Shown: piece after piece, positions 46,920-56,957 of the stretch | How positions within the stretch are numbered: position 1 is the stretch's first letter | Layout of the letters: every line of letters starts with the position of its first letter | From: Wolbachia endosymbiont of Fragariocoptes setiger | GTDB taxonomy: Bacteria > Pseudomonadota > Alphaproteobacteria > Rickettsiales > Anaplasmataceae | Direction of reading: 5' to 3' | Assembly: GCA_019061405.1 (NCBI GenBank) | Contig: JAHRAF010000007.1 | Location: forward strand, 1-64,000 | DNA: 64,000 bases | Notes under the pieces: generated by a model | What the model was told of the DNA's origin: nothing | The model's database searches: none | Seen by the model: only the letters and a program-made list of their open reading frames with translations | Program-made: the position numbers and the translations under genes

Positions 46920-49715
46920 ATGAATAGCTCCATAAAAATTAAAAATGCTAGAGAGCATAATCTACAAGGTATAGATATTAGTATACCAAAAAATAAATTA
47001 GTTGTTGTTACAGGGCTAAGTGGTTCCGGTAAATCGAGTTTAGCATTTGATACAATCTATGCAGAAGGTCAGAGACGATATGTGGAGAGTTTATCAGCCT
47101 ATGCTAGACAATTTCTAAACATTCAAGATAAGCCAGACGTTGAATCAATCACAGGTCTTTCACCGGCTATATCAATTAATCAGAAATCAATTTCAAAAAA
47201 TCCTCGATCAACTGTTGGAACAATAACAGAAATTTATGATTACCTGCGGTTGTTATATGCTAGAATAGGAGTGCCTTATTCACCAACGACTGGCTTACCC
47301 ATTACTAAGCAAACTATATCGCAAATGGTAGATGTTATATTATCTCTACCTAATGAAACTAAAATATATATATTAGCCCCTATAGTGCGTGGTAGAAAGG
47401 GTGAGCATATTAAAGAAATACTAGAAATAAAAAAGCAGGGTTATGTTAGATTAAAGATAGATCAAACAGTCTATAATATAGATGACTTGCCTACATTGGA
47501 TAAGAATAAAAGGCATAGCATCTCAGTTGTTATAGATAGAATATCGATTTCAAATGATCTTGGTAATAGATTACCAAGCAGTATAGAATCAGCATTAAAA
47601 CTTGCTAATGGTTTAATGTATGTTGAAGTAATAAGTATACCAGATAATGTTAGTTCTGAAATAAGTACTCTTACCTTTTCTGAGAATTTTGCTTGTCCAG
47701 AATCTGGATTTACTCTTGAAGAGGTTGAACCAAGGCTATTTTCCTTTAACAGCCCCTACGGTGCATGTATGGTATGTAATGGTATTGGTAAAAAATTAAG
47801 CATAGACATAAAGTTGGTAATACCTGATGATACTCTTTCAATTTCTGAAGGCGCTCTAAAGCCTATAGGATTAGATATACAAGTAAAGCGTTGGAATATC
47901 ATTTCTTTTCTTGCAGAAAACTATAAGTTTAGTCTTAATTCTCCATGGAATACTATTGATCAAGAATCAAAGGAAATAATTCTATTTGGTTCTAAGAAAA
48001 TGAATTTTAAAGGTTTGATCAACATATTAGAAGATCAAAAAGAGTATGACGAAACACTTGTAACTCAGTACTGTTCTGTATTTGATTGTAAGGAATGTGA
48101 AGGCTTTAGACTAAAAAAAGAGGCGCTTTCAGTTAAGATTAATAATAAACATATAGGAGAAATAGCAAGTTTGAGCGTTGAAGAATCTCATGAGTGGTTT
48201 GTAAAATTACCAAAACAACTGACAGAGCAACAAAAACAAATATCAAACAAGATAATAAGTGAGATAGAAAAAAGATTAACTTTTTTAAAAGATGTCGGAC
48301 TTAATTATTTAACAATTGACCGTGAATCTAGCACTTTATCAGGAGGAGAGAGTCAGAGGATAAGACTTGCTTCGCAGATTGGTTCAGGGCTAACAGGAGT
48401 TTTATATGTGTTGGATGAACCATCAATTGGATTACATCAATGTGATAATGATCGATTAATTCATACATTGAGAAACTTACGAGATATGGGTAATACTGTC
48501 ATTGTTGTTGAACACGATGAGGATACAATCATGGCAGCTGATCATGTGATTGATATTGGTCCAGGGGCTGGTATTAATGGTGGAAGGATAGTGGCAGAAG
48601 GTACTCCTGAGCAGATTATGGAGAATACAAAAAGTCTTACAGGACTATATCTAAGCCAGAAGAAAGTAATTCCTGTGAAAAGCAGAAGAGCATGTACAAA
48701 TAAGTTCATAGAGGTATTTAATGCTCATGAGAATAATCTCAAAAACATAAACGTTAAATTTCCAATAGGCAATCTTATCTGTGTTACTGGAATATCAGGA
48801 GGAGGAAAATCAAGCTTAGTGATAGAGGTATTATATAAGTATTTAGCAAATAAAATTCATGGTTCTTCAGCAAAGTATGGTAAATGTAGTAAAATTACAG
48901 GATTAGAATATATAGACAAGGTGATAGAAGTTGATCAATCTCCCATTGGAAGAACTCCTGCTTCAAATCCTGCAACTTATGTTGGTATATTTACTCATAT
49001 AAGAAATTGGTTTGCAGGGCTTTCAGAATCAAAAGCGCGAGGATATAATATAGGTAGATTCTCATTTAATACAAAAGGTGGACGATGTGAAGCTTGTAAA
49101 GGAGACGGTTATTTAAAAATAGAGATGCATTTTCTGCCAGATGTATATGTAAAATGTGAACAATGTAAAGGTAAAAGATATAACAGAGAGACACTTGAAA
49201 TTACTTATAGATCTAAATCGATTGCAGATGTGCTTGATATGACAATAGACCAAGCCTGTGATTTCTTTGGTAGCCTCCATTTAGTAAAAGAAAAACTAAT
49301 ATCCCTACAAGAAGTTGGACTTGGATATATCAAACTTGGGCAATCCTCGACTACTCTTTCTGGAGGAGAAGCACAAAGAATAAAACTTGCAAAAGAATTA
49401 TCAAAAAGATCTACAGGTAAAACATTATATATTTTAGATGAGCCAACAACAGGATTACATTTTGAAGATATAAACAATCTTTTAAAAATACTACATAAAT
49501 TGGTTGATATAGGAAATACAGTGATAGTTATTGAGCATAATTTACACGTAATAAAAGTTGCAGATTATATAATAGATATAGGTCCAAAAGGAGGAGTAGA
49601 AGGTGGCAGAATAATCGCATCTGGAATCCCTGAAGAAGTGGTACATATGTCAGAAAGTGTTACAGGAAAATACCTGAGGCAATATTTACCTAGTTTGAGT
49701 TTTACAACAATATAA
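46920..49715 (+). CDS. uvrA: excinuclease ABC subunit UvrA
   Basis: Damage-sensing ATPase of nucleotide excision repair. Two ABC modules: Walker A1 GLSGSGKSS and Walker A2 GISGGGKSS; signature motifs LSGGESQR and LSGGEAQR; zinc modules with CMVCNG and with CEACKGDGYLKI followed later by CEQCKG. 931 residues, normal. The second P-loop has Gly in place of the commoner Ser (GxSGSGKS), a mild difference. Confidence 0.97.
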   Translation: MNSSIKIKNAREHNLQGIDISIPKNKLVVVTGLSGSGKSSLAFDTIYAEGQRRYVESLSAYARQFLNIQDKPDVESITGLSPAISINQKSISKNPRSTVGTITEIYDYLRLLYARIGVPYSPTTGLPITKQTISQMVDVILSLPNETKIYILAPIVRGRKGEHIKEILEIKKQGYVRLKIDQTVYNIDDLPTLDKNKRHSISVVIDRISISNDLGNRLPSSIESALKLANGLMYVEVISIPDNVSSEISTLTFSENFACPESGFTLEEVEPRLFSFNSPYGACMVCNGIGKKLSIDIKLVIPDDTLSISEGALKPIGLDIQVKRWNIISFLAENYKFSLNSPWNTIDQESKEIILFGSKKMNFKGLINILEDQKEYDETLVTQYCSVFDCKECEGFRLKKEALSVKINNKHIGEIASLSVEESHEWFVKLPKQLTEQQKQISNKIISEIEKRLTFLKDVGLNYLTIDRESSTLSGGESQRIRLASQIGSGLTGVLYVLDEPSIGLHQCDNDRLIHTLRNLRDMGNTVIVVEHDEDTIMAADHVIDIGPGAGINGGRIVAEGTPEQIMENTKSLTGLYLSQKKVIPVKSRRACTNKFIEVFNAHENNLKNINVKFPIGNLICVTGISGGGKSSLVIEVLYKYLANKIHGSSAKYGKCSKITGLEYIDKVIEVDQSPIGRTPASNPATYVGIFTHIRNWFAGLSESKARGYNIGRFSFNTKGGRCEACKGDGYLKIEMHFLPDVYVKCEQCKGKRYNRETLEITYRSKSIADVLDMTIDQACDFFGSLHLVKEKLISLQEVGLGYIKLGQSSTTLSGGEAQRIKLAKELSKRSTGKTLYILDEPTTGLHFEDINNLLKILHKLVDIGNTVIVIEHNLHVIKVADYIIDIGPKGGVEGGRIIASGIPEEVVHMSESVTGKYLRQYLPSLSFTTI

Positions 49716-49756
49716 TTGAAATAATAGTATTTATTAACTAGGAGTAAAATTACAAT

Positions 49757-49867
49757 ATGTTAATAGCATATTTATTATTAGATGTACTGACAGAAAGATT
49801 AACCACAAATGCGAAACATCAAGATCATATACATTTTTACAAAAATAAGAGAGCTCTAACTAGTTAG
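49757..49867 (+). CDS. 36-residue ORF, possible YciI-like remnant
   Basis: A GGAG (49741-49744) precedes an ATG that opens MLIAYLLLDVLTERLTTN and then AKHQDHIHFYKNK, ending inside the palindrome at 49845-49878. The spacing of LTERL...HQDHI recalls the first half of YCII-domain proteins (RLxxRxxHLxYL), suggesting a truncated relic. The likeness is weak and the ORF may be chance. The rest of 49716-50034 shows no other gene. Confidence 0.25.
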   Translation: MLIAYLLLDVLTERLTTNAKHQDHIHFYKNKRALTS

Positions 49868-49878
49868 AGCTCTCTTAT
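49845..49878. terminator. 34-nt perfect palindrome, likely terminator
   Basis: ATAAGAGAGCTCTAAC, then TA, then the exact complement GTTAGAGCTCTCTTAT, forms a perfect palindrome 130 bp past uvrA. It is flanked on the left by an A run, which gives a T-containing tail on the minus strand. The stem is strong; termination is inferred. Confidence 0.6.
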
Positions 49879-50034
49879 GGGTAGTGATAAACAAAGGGTT
49901 ATATGTTTCATTCTAATTTATGAGTTTTGAAAACTTATAATATATTATTTATATCTAGTTTGATGTTTCTTATGGTTGAACTTGATCTGTATTTCAATTA
50001 TAATCCATAGGGACAATCTTCGATTGAACTAAAC

Positions 50035-50802
50035 TTGTCTTATATAGAGGAAATCGGTAAACGCTTTATTAGCTTTCTGTCAAAGCTTGGTCATGCATTT
50101 ATATTTTTCATTCAGTCAATATACCATTGTTTAGTACCACCGTACTATTTTAGTAATATAGTGAAACAAATTATAGAAATAGGTTTTTTTTCACTACCAA
50201 TTGTTGGATTAACAGGAATTTTTATAGGAGCGGTGATAGTATTGCAGAGTAAGTTGAGTGGTGTATTGATTAATCAAGAGCAAATCATACCTAAGATAGT
50301 AACAATTACAATTATTAGGGAGTTAGGACCTGTTCTGATTAGTTTAATTATGGTCGGCAAAGTAGGTTCATCAATTGCAGCAGAAATAGGTACTATGCGT
50401 ATCACTGAACAAATAGATGCTCTTATAACTTTAAATATTAATCCATTCAAATATTTAGTAGTACCAAGAATTTTATCTTCAATCATAGTATTTCCTATAC
50501 TTATAATATGTGCAGATCTAATAGGAATACTTGGTGGGTATATTACTGCTGTATTAGAATTTAATTTTAATACAAATATATATATTCAATATACAGTCAA
50601 GTTCTTTAGTATGAAGGACTTCTTTACTGGTTTAGTAAAATCTACTGCATTTGGCGCAATAGTCTCTATTTCAAGCTGTTACTATGGATATTATTGTCGT
50701 GAAGGAGCACGAGGTGTTGGTATAGCCACAACATCAACAGTGGTTTTGTCATCTACACTAATTGTCTTCACGAACTATATCATTACTCTAATTTATGCAT
50801 AG
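50035..50802 (+). CDS. mlaE: MlaE-type ABC transporter permease
   Basis: Inner-membrane permease of the Mla lipid transport system that moves phospholipids between inner and outer membranes. The 255-residue product has 5-6 membrane segments and the family core (REGARGVGIATTSTVVLSS near the C terminus, RELGPVLISLIMVGKVGSSIAAEIGTM in the middle). The start is TTG. mlaF overlaps by 8 bases. The MlaD substrate-binding partner is not in this window. Confidence 0.92.
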   Translation: MSYIEEIGKRFISFLSKLGHAFIFFIQSIYHCLVPPYYFSNIVKQIIEIGFFSLPIVGLTGIFIGAVIVLQSKLSGVLINQEQIIPKIVTITIIRELGPVLISLIMVGKVGSSIAAEIGTMRITEQIDALITLNINPFKYLVVPRILSSIIVFPILIICADLIGILGGYITAVLEFNFNTNIYIQYTVKFFSMKDFFTGLVKSTAFGAIVSISSCYYGYYCREGARGVGIATTSTVVLSSTLIVFTNYIITLIYA

Positions 50803-51493
50803 CACTATAGTATCAATATCGAATTTAAGCCTTTCTTTTTATGATAAAATAATATTAAACGATCTCAGTTTAAATATTTTTAAAGGCGAATCATTAGTTA
50901 TATTAGGTGGATCAGGAAGTGGAAAATCAGTATTAACAAAAACAATTATTGGTTTATTATCTCCAGATTCAGGTAATATAAAAATACATAGCAAGAACAA
51001 GAATAAATTTGGAGTACTATTCCAAAATTCTGCTCTCTTTGACTATGTAACAGTATGGGAGAATATATCTTTCAATTATAAAAAACGTCTTAATATCGGA
51101 AGAAAAGAAGCAAAGCAACTCGCTATAGAAAAATTAAAGGATGTTGGCTTAGAAGAAAATATAGCAGATCTATTTCCTATAGAATTATCAGGTGGAATGA
51201 AAAAGAGAGTTGCACTTGCAAGAGCAATCGCTCACAATCCAGAAATCATTATTTTAGACGAGCCAACTTCAGGATTAGATCCAATTATGTCAGATATAGT
51301 AAATGAAATAATAATAAAATTATCTCACGCTACAATTATTACTATAACACACGATATTTATAGTATGTTCAGAATAGCTAGTAGAATTGCAGTTTTATAT
51401 GAAGGAAATATAATTTTTTTAGGTACTATCGAAGAAATACAAAAAACTGAAAACAAGTATATAAAACAACTCCTTCAATCAATACATATTTAA
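50795..51493 (+). CDS. mlaF: MlaF-type ABC transporter ATPase
   Basis: Energises the Mla permease. Walker A GGSGSGKSV, Q-loop LFQNSALFD, signature LSGGMKKR, Walker B IIILDEPTSGLDP and the switch histidine THD are all present. 232 residues, somewhat shorter than enterobacterial MlaF. Overlaps mlaE by 8 bases. Confidence 0.94.
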   Translation: MHSTIVSISNLSLSFYDKIILNDLSLNIFKGESLVILGGSGSGKSVLTKTIIGLLSPDSGNIKIHSKNKNKFGVLFQNSALFDYVTVWENISFNYKKRLNIGRKEAKQLAIEKLKDVGLEENIADLFPIELSGGMKKRVALARAIAHNPEIIILDEPTSGLDPIMSDIVNEIIIKLSHATIITITHDIYSMFRIASRIAVLYEGNIIFLGTIEEIQKTENKYIKQLLQSIHI

Positions 51494-51586
51494 TATAATT
51501 CATCAAATACGCTTAAAACTATAAATGAATTAAATTTGCATTAGTAGGGTACTATATGTAAACTATTACCTTAGTTGTTATTTGTA

Positions 51587-52764
51587 ATGCATAGATTTAC
51601 AATACTCTTTTCAATAATATTTGCAATTATTGCATACTATTTAAATAGTAAAGTTATTCTTAATATAGCTGAATTAATGAGTGATATTTTTATCAAATTT
51701 TTTCAACTTATAAGCTTACCTTTGTTTTTTTTATCTATAACCTCAAGTATTTCAGGGCTTGAAAATTTAGCGGAAATGAGAAATCTCATCAGAAAAACTG
51801 TACTTTATACTTTATTAATAACCTTTATTGCTTCATCTGTTGCATTATTACTCTACCTTCTTATAGACCCTGCAGAAAGAAGTTTCCTGAATAATATAAC
51901 AGAAAGTATAAGTCATGATAATAATGGTTATCTGACGTATTTAAAATCGCTAATTCCTTCGAACTTTGTTCGTATCTTTCTTGAAAATAATATGATAGGC
52001 GGTATAATTGTAGCCTTTCTTATGGGTAGCGCCACTGCTTCTCTTTCTAAACAAAAACGAGAGGTACTACATAATTTATTCTCTGCGCTTTTTGAGGCGC
52101 TTCTTAAAATTGCTCAAAGGTTATTGAAATTTATTCCAATTGCTATCTGGTCCTTTATTACTTGCTTCCTATATGAATTGGAAAATAGTAGTCAGTTTCA
52201 TAACCTATTATGGTACTTTATTTGTATAACTTCTGCAAATTTTCTTCAAGCATTCGTGATTTTACCATCATTAATGTGGGTTAAAGGTATATCACCAATA
52301 CACACATTTAAAGGTATCTTTCCGGCTTTAACTGTTGCTTTCTTTTCAAAATCCTCAACTATAGCACTACCAACAACTATAAATTTCATGCAAAATAAGC
52401 TGAATGTTTCAAAAAAAGTATCATCTTTAATGCTACCTGTGTGTACTATACTATCAATATGAATGCTTGTGCTGCATTTATTTTAATTACTGTGATGTTT
52501 GTATCAGAGGTAAATGGACATTCTTTTTCTCTTATTGAAATGTTTATGTGGATTTTTTTAGCAACTGTTGCTGCAATTGGAAATGCTGGAGTACCAATGG
52601 GATGTTACTTTATGGCAACTAACTACCTAACTTCAATGAATATGCCTTTACATATTATGGGTTTAATATTACCAATCTATACAATAATTGATATGTTTGA
52701 AACTGCAATAAATGTTTGGTATGATGTCTGTATAATTAAAATAATTGATAAGGAATGTAAATGA
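51587..52764 (+). pseudogene. dicarboxylate/amino acid:cation symporter, frameshifted
   Basis: A DAACS-family (GltP-like) transporter split in two frames. The first (to 52462) covers the N-terminal membrane helices and ends MLPVCTILSI; the second (from about 52441) resumes at YTINMNACAAF, the family's LPxGATINMxG motif, and runs to 52764. A (GT)3 tract at 52439-52444 is where the frames meet: removing one GT joins them as LPVYYTINMN, the same length as the family motif. The N-terminal ATG is at 51587 (TTG at 51575 also possible). The gene is broken as given; only one slip is needed to repair it. Confidence 0.85.
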
Positions 52765-53342
52765 AATGTGATGAAAATAACACAATAATAAAAAAGCTGA
52801 AAGAAAGTCAAGCCATTTTACATGGGCATTTTTTATTATCGTCTGGATTGCATAGTGATACTTATATACAATGTGCTAAAATTTTTGAAAATCCATTAAG
52901 AGCAACTAAAATCTGTAGATTACTAGTAGAAAAAATTAAAAAAGAATTGAATTATTCAATAGATCTTATACTTGCTCCTGCAATTGGAGGAATAATTGTA
53001 GGATATGAAATTGGACGACAACTTGATATCAAAACAATATTTTGTGAACGTGTTAATGGTAACTTTGCACTACGTCGTGGATTTCAAATAGAAGAAGGTG
53101 ATAAAATACTCTTAATTGAAGATGTAGTAACTACAGGAAAGTCTTCTCTCGAAGCAGTAAGATGTGCAGAAGAAAAAGGTGGTCAAGTTATTGCTGAAGC
53201 TGCGCTCATAAAGAGAAAAAGTAAAGTAAAATTACCATTTCCATTGATATCTCTTGTTGATTTAGATATTCAAGACTATGAGGTAGAGCATCTTCCAGAA
53301 AGCTTAAAGCAACTACCTATCGATAAACCAGGAAGCAGGTAG
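52761..53342 (+). CDS. pyrE: orotate phosphoribosyltransferase
   Basis: Converts orotate and PRPP to OMP in pyrimidine synthesis. The PRPP-binding motif is KILLIEDVVTTGKSSLEAV; the N-terminal GHFLLSSGLHSDTYIQ and LILAPAIGGIIVGYEIG are family features. 193 residues. The ATG overlaps the broken symporter's stop by 4 bases (ATGA), so it may depend on the upstream transcript. A hairpin follows at 53391. Confidence 0.95.
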   Translation: MKCDENNTIIKKLKESQAILHGHFLLSSGLHSDTYIQCAKIFENPLRATKICRLLVEKIKKELNYSIDLILAPAIGGIIVGYEIGRQLDIKTIFCERVNGNFALRRGFQIEEGDKILLIEDVVTTGKSSLEAVRCAEEKGGQVIAEAALIKRKSKVKLPFPLISLVDLDIQDYEVEHLPESLKQLPIDKPGSR

Positions 53343-53390
53343 CATTGAAGAATGCCCATCAGTATGCATAGCAATATTTGTATATCACTT

Positions 53391-53430
53391 CTTCTAGAAT
53401 AAGATTTTTCTCTAGAAGTTTCTTTATTTT
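53391..53430 (+). terminator. stem-loop and T-rich tail after pyrE
   Basis: CTTCTAGA (53391-53398) and TCTAGAAG (53411-53418) form an 8-bp stem with a 12-nt loop, followed by TTTCTTTATTTT. This has the form of an intrinsic terminator. Confidence 0.6.
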
Positions 53431-53502
53431 AGATTATATACATAGTGATTATTTCTCACTCTTATGGTAGAATCTATTTCATAGTGAATATACACCTGTA
53501 AA

Positions 53503-53796
53503 ATGACTAATATTAAAGATGAAGGACGTACAGAATCAATACATAAAGTTACATCTGAAGAATTAAAAAATTATATAGAGAGAATTGAAAATCTTGAAAA
53601 AGAAAAGAAAGATATACAGGACCATATTCGTGACATATATGCAAAAGCAGCAGATGAAGGATTTGATGCAAAAGTTATGAAGCAAGTCGTTAGACTGAGA
53701 AAGATGGATGGTGATGATAGAGAGGAACAGGAAGCATTGCTTGACGTATATAAACGTGCACTTGGAATGAACTCTGAAGAAGAATTGAGTGAATAA
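53503..53796 (+). CDS. gapR: GapR family DNA-binding protein (DUF2312)
   Basis: GapR is a nucleoid-associated protein that binds overtwisted DNA ahead of replication and transcription in alphaproteobacteria. The 97-residue product matches the family closely: LKNYIERIENLEKEKK, then IRDIYAKAADEGFDAKVMKQ, then VRLRKMDGDDREEQEALLDVYKRALG. It overlaps ubiX by 8 bases. Confidence 0.92.
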   Translation: MTNIKDEGRTESIHKVTSEELKNYIERIENLEKEKKDIQDHIRDIYAKAADEGFDAKVMKQVVRLRKMDGDDREEQEALLDVYKRALGMNSEEELSE

Positions 53797-54346
53797 TAGA
53801 ATTATAATAGGTATAAGTGGTGCTTCTGGTTCAATTTATGGCATACGAATTTTAGAAGCATTAGCTGATTTCGAGACTCACCTGGTCATTAGTAAAGCTG
53901 GTAGAGTAACCTTAGAGCATGAGACTTCTAGAAAACTCAAAGATATTATTTCACTTGCAGATTTTTATTATTCTGAGGAAAAAATAGGAGAAAAAATAGC
54001 AAGTGGTTCCTTTAACACATTAGGAATGATAGTAGCTCCATGTTCTATGAAAACAATGTCAGAAATTGCATCTGGTGTAACTTCTAGTTTACTTACAAGA
54101 GCAGCGGATGTCACTCTTAAAGAGAGAAAAAAATTGGTTTTAATGGTCAGAGAGTCTCCTCTACATATTGGACATCTCAAAAATATGCTCAAGTTAACAG
54201 AAATGGGGGCTATAATTGCACCACCAGTACCAGCATTTTATATAAAACCAAACTCATTAAATGACATTATTGACCACTCTGTAGGTAAAATATTAAGTTT
54301 ATTTGATATTAAATTTTCTAAATTTAAGGAGTGGAGAGGACTGTGA
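53789..54346 (+). CDS. ubiX: flavin prenyltransferase UbiX
   Basis: Makes the prenylated FMN cofactor needed by the UbiD decarboxylase in ubiquinone synthesis. It has the flavin-binding [13 protein letters not shown] at the N terminus, [38 protein letters not shown] and [10 protein letters not shown]. The start is GTG within gapR. 185 residues. folD overlaps its end by 16 bases. Confidence 0.95.
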   Translation: MNNRIIIGISGASGSIYGIRILEALADFETHLVISKAGRVTLEHETSRKLKDIISLADFYYSEEKIGEKIASGSFNTLGMIVAPCSMKTMSEIASGVTSSLLTRAADVTLKERKKLVLMVRESPLHIGHLKNMLKLTEMGAIIAPPVPAFYIKPNSLNDIIDHSVGKILSLFDIKFSKFKEWRGL

Positions 54347-55221
54347 TTATAGATGGTAAAAAAATAGCAGATAATCTGTGTAAAGAGCTATCAAAAGAAA
54401 TTGCTTATTTAAAAAAAGAATATAACCTCAATCCTTGTTTAAAAGTGGTTTTAGTTGGTAATAACTCTGCAAGTAGAGTATATGTTCGCAATAAACAAAA
54501 AAAAGCTGAATCTTTAGGTATAGACTCTGAAACAATAATTCTTTCAGATAATATATCAGAGAGTGAACTAATAAAAAAAATTAGTGAACTTAATAACGAT
54601 AAATCTATAAATGGAATTCTTGTACAACTTCCTCTACCTAATCACATACAGGCTAGTAGAGTTATTAACTCTATCAATATAGAGAAAGATGTTGATGGAT
54701 TTCATAACGAAAACGTTGGTAAGCTAATTAAAGGTGAAAAAAACTGCTTCATACCGTGCACTCCATGTGGGGTGCTACACTTGATAAAATCAGTGGAAAA
54801 AGACTTATCAGGTAAAAATGCAGTAGTAATTGGTAGATCAAGTATAGTTGGTAAGCCAATGTTTCATTTACTATTACAAGAGAATTGTACAGTTACTATT
54901 TTACATTCGCACAGCCGTAATATATCAGATTATTGCTTAAAAGCAGATATATTAGTTGCAGCAGTAGGAAAGCCAAAATTTATTCAGCCAGAGTGGGTGA
55001 AAAATAACTCAATAGTGATTGATGTTGGTATAAACAGTGTGGAAAATAAATTAGTAGGTGATGTTGATTTTGAAAAAATAAAAGAAAAAGCTAAGGCAAT
55101 TACTCCAGTACCAGGAGGTGTAGGACCAATGACTATAGCATTTCTAATGATTAACACCATCATTGCTGCTTGTTCACAAAACAAAATAATTCTAAGAGCT
55201 TTTTTTGAAAAGATATTTTGA
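54331..55221 (+). CDS. folD: methylenetetrahydrofolate dehydrogenase/cyclohydrolase FolD
   Basis: Bifunctional enzyme producing 10-formyl-THF for purN and formyl-Met-tRNA. The catalytic segment is [17 protein letters not shown], with [11 protein letters not shown], the NADP-binding [13 protein letters not shown] and the C-terminal [15 protein letters not shown]. Start is GTG, 16 bases before the ubiX stop; a second GTG at 54343 is possible. 296 residues. Confidence 0.96.
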   Translation: MERTVIIDGKKIADNLCKELSKEIAYLKKEYNLNPCLKVVLVGNNSASRVYVRNKQKKAESLGIDSETIILSDNISESELIKKISELNNDKSINGILVQLPLPNHIQASRVINSINIEKDVDGFHNENVGKLIKGEKNCFIPCTPCGVLHLIKSVEKDLSGKNAVVIGRSSIVGKPMFHLLLQENCTVTILHSHSRNISDYCLKADILVAAVGKPKFIQPEWVKNNSIVIDVGINSVENKLVGDVDFEKIKEKAKAITPVPGGVGPMTIAFLMINTIIAACSQNKIILRAFFEKIF

Positions 55222-55364
55222 CAAAAAATTCTTACAACTGAGCGCAAATCTAATTGAAAGAGAAAATTTCACCTCACACTTGATCTTAACCTCCATGGTA
55301 TATACCTTAAATTTACATAAATCATTAACAAATTAGCAATATAATATAACTTTTAAGGAGATAT

Positions 55365-56353
55365 ATGAGAAGAAGAGAAGAAGATAGAGACTTACATGAA
55401 GCTATTGAAAAATTAAATATACAAGGCGTTATTAATGCAATTAAATCAGGAGCAAATGTTAATGCTGTTATTGACTATAGCTATGCTTTTGAGTATAAAT
55501 GGGGAGCCATGATAAATCAATCTATATTAACACATGCACTTAATTCTAACTACTCATTTAATTTTCAAAAATTGTTGCAAAATGAAATAATAAAACTGCT
55601 AATAGATAATGGTGCTAAAATAGATGATTCATATACTTGTTATAGTCTAATTTCACCTCCAATATTAACTGAGAGGAGTAAGTTTACAAATATTATATGT
55701 CGTTTAACAGCTATAGAGAGAGCTGCTGATCAGGATAACTTAGAGATAGTAAAATACATGATAGATAAAGGAGCGAATCCTACTTGTTATTATTCTATAA
55801 CTTATAATGAATATAACACTTCTAATAAAACTTATAAAACTTACACTATTCCTGATGGTGGAGAGAAACTAGAACAATATCAAGAGATTGAAGAAAAAAT
55901 CAGAGAATGTAAATCAAATAAAGATATTACGAAAATTGCTCTAGAATATCCTCAATACATGGTTCATTTAGCAGAAAAACGTGTTAGTTTAGAAAAAAAG
56001 AATAAAAATATATTAGAATACCTTGATCAAGCAACTTCACTATATAATAGTCAAATTAGAGGAAAGGATATCAATCATATATTAGATTCTATAGAAAATA
56101 ATAACATTATGGATTTTCAGAAGAAGCTTCCCCTTGTTCTTGATAAAACCACCTATCAAAAGAAAAGATTTTAAATGGATTCATAAAATATGCTCATTTA
56201 TGTAATCCAGAAGGTTTTAAAGAGAAAGGGAGTATAGACGAGTATCTTGTTAGGTGCAAAGCAGATTTGCTCTATGATGACCTATATACAAAAGAGCTTA
56301 TTAATGATCTATCTATAGAACAACATTCATCTCAAACAAAATCAAAAGATTAA
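55365..56353 (+). pseudogene. ankyrin repeat protein, frameshifted near the C terminus
   Basis: An ATG with an AAGGAG site opens a 269-residue frame to 56174 with ankyrin-like units (AIKSGANVNAVIDY, IIKLLIDNGAKIDDS, NLEIVKYMIDKGANPTCYY). Immediately after the stop another frame continues without a break from KILNGFIKYAHLCNPEGFK to a stop at 56353, in the same composition. The two meet in an A-rich stretch at about 56157-56168, so one base lost would explain the break. The short form may still be made. A gene split into an intact upstream protein and an unrelated tail is the alternative. Confidence 0.6.
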
Positions 56354-56379
56354 GGAATAAGGATGAAAAATAATGAGGT

Positions 56380-56955
56380 TTAATAGAGTTTGTTAAATCT
56401 ATATTCTCTTCCTTGTAAAAGATTTTTTATGTTCTCATAGTGTTTTATAAAAATAATCGCTCCTATTCCTAATATTATTAGGAATAAATTTTTTTCTATT
56501 ATAAATGAGATTATTATAGAAAGAGCTATTGCACTTAAAGAGGCAAGGGAGGAATATCGAAAGATAAAAAATGTAATAATCCAGATAAAGAGAAATATTA
56601 AAGCAATAGTATTGTTGAGAGCGAATAATACTCCTAATGTTGTTGCAACTCCTTTTCCTCCTCTCAATCTTAACCATATGGGAAACATATGACCAAGTAT
56701 TACTAGTACTATGGATAGATTTACACAATCATTAGAAAACTTTTGCGTTATAGATATTGCTGTAAAACCTTTTAATACATCTAATAACAGAGCAAGGAGA
56801 GCAAGAGATTTATTTCCTGTTCTTAAAACATTGGTTGCTCCTATGTTACCTGATCCTATTGATTTTAAATTTATTCCATTGATTTTTGTAATAATAAAAC
56901 TAAATGGAATGGAACCTATCATATAGGCTAGTATAGCAACTATATACTTTTCCAT
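56380..56955 (-). CDS. plsY: glycerol-3-phosphate acyltransferase PlsY
   Basis: Membrane enzyme that transfers the acyl group of acyl-phosphate to glycerol 3-phosphate, the first step in phospholipid synthesis. Motif 1 SIPFSFI, motif 2 GSGNIGATNVLRTG and motif 3 (GHMFPIWLRLRGGKGVATTLG) are present among five membrane segments. 191 residues, normal. It lies 2 bp downstream of the alanine symporter. Confidence 0.95.
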   Translation of the reverse strand: MEKYIVAILAYMIGSIPFSFIITKINGINLKSIGSGNIGATNVLRTGNKSLALLALLLDVLKGFTAISITQKFSNDCVNLSIVLVILGHMFPIWLRLRGGKGVATTLGVLFALNNTIALIFLFIWIITFFIFRYSSLASLSAIALSIIISFIIEKNLFLIILGIGAIIFIKHYENIKNLLQGREYRFNKLY

Positions 56956-56957
56956 TG

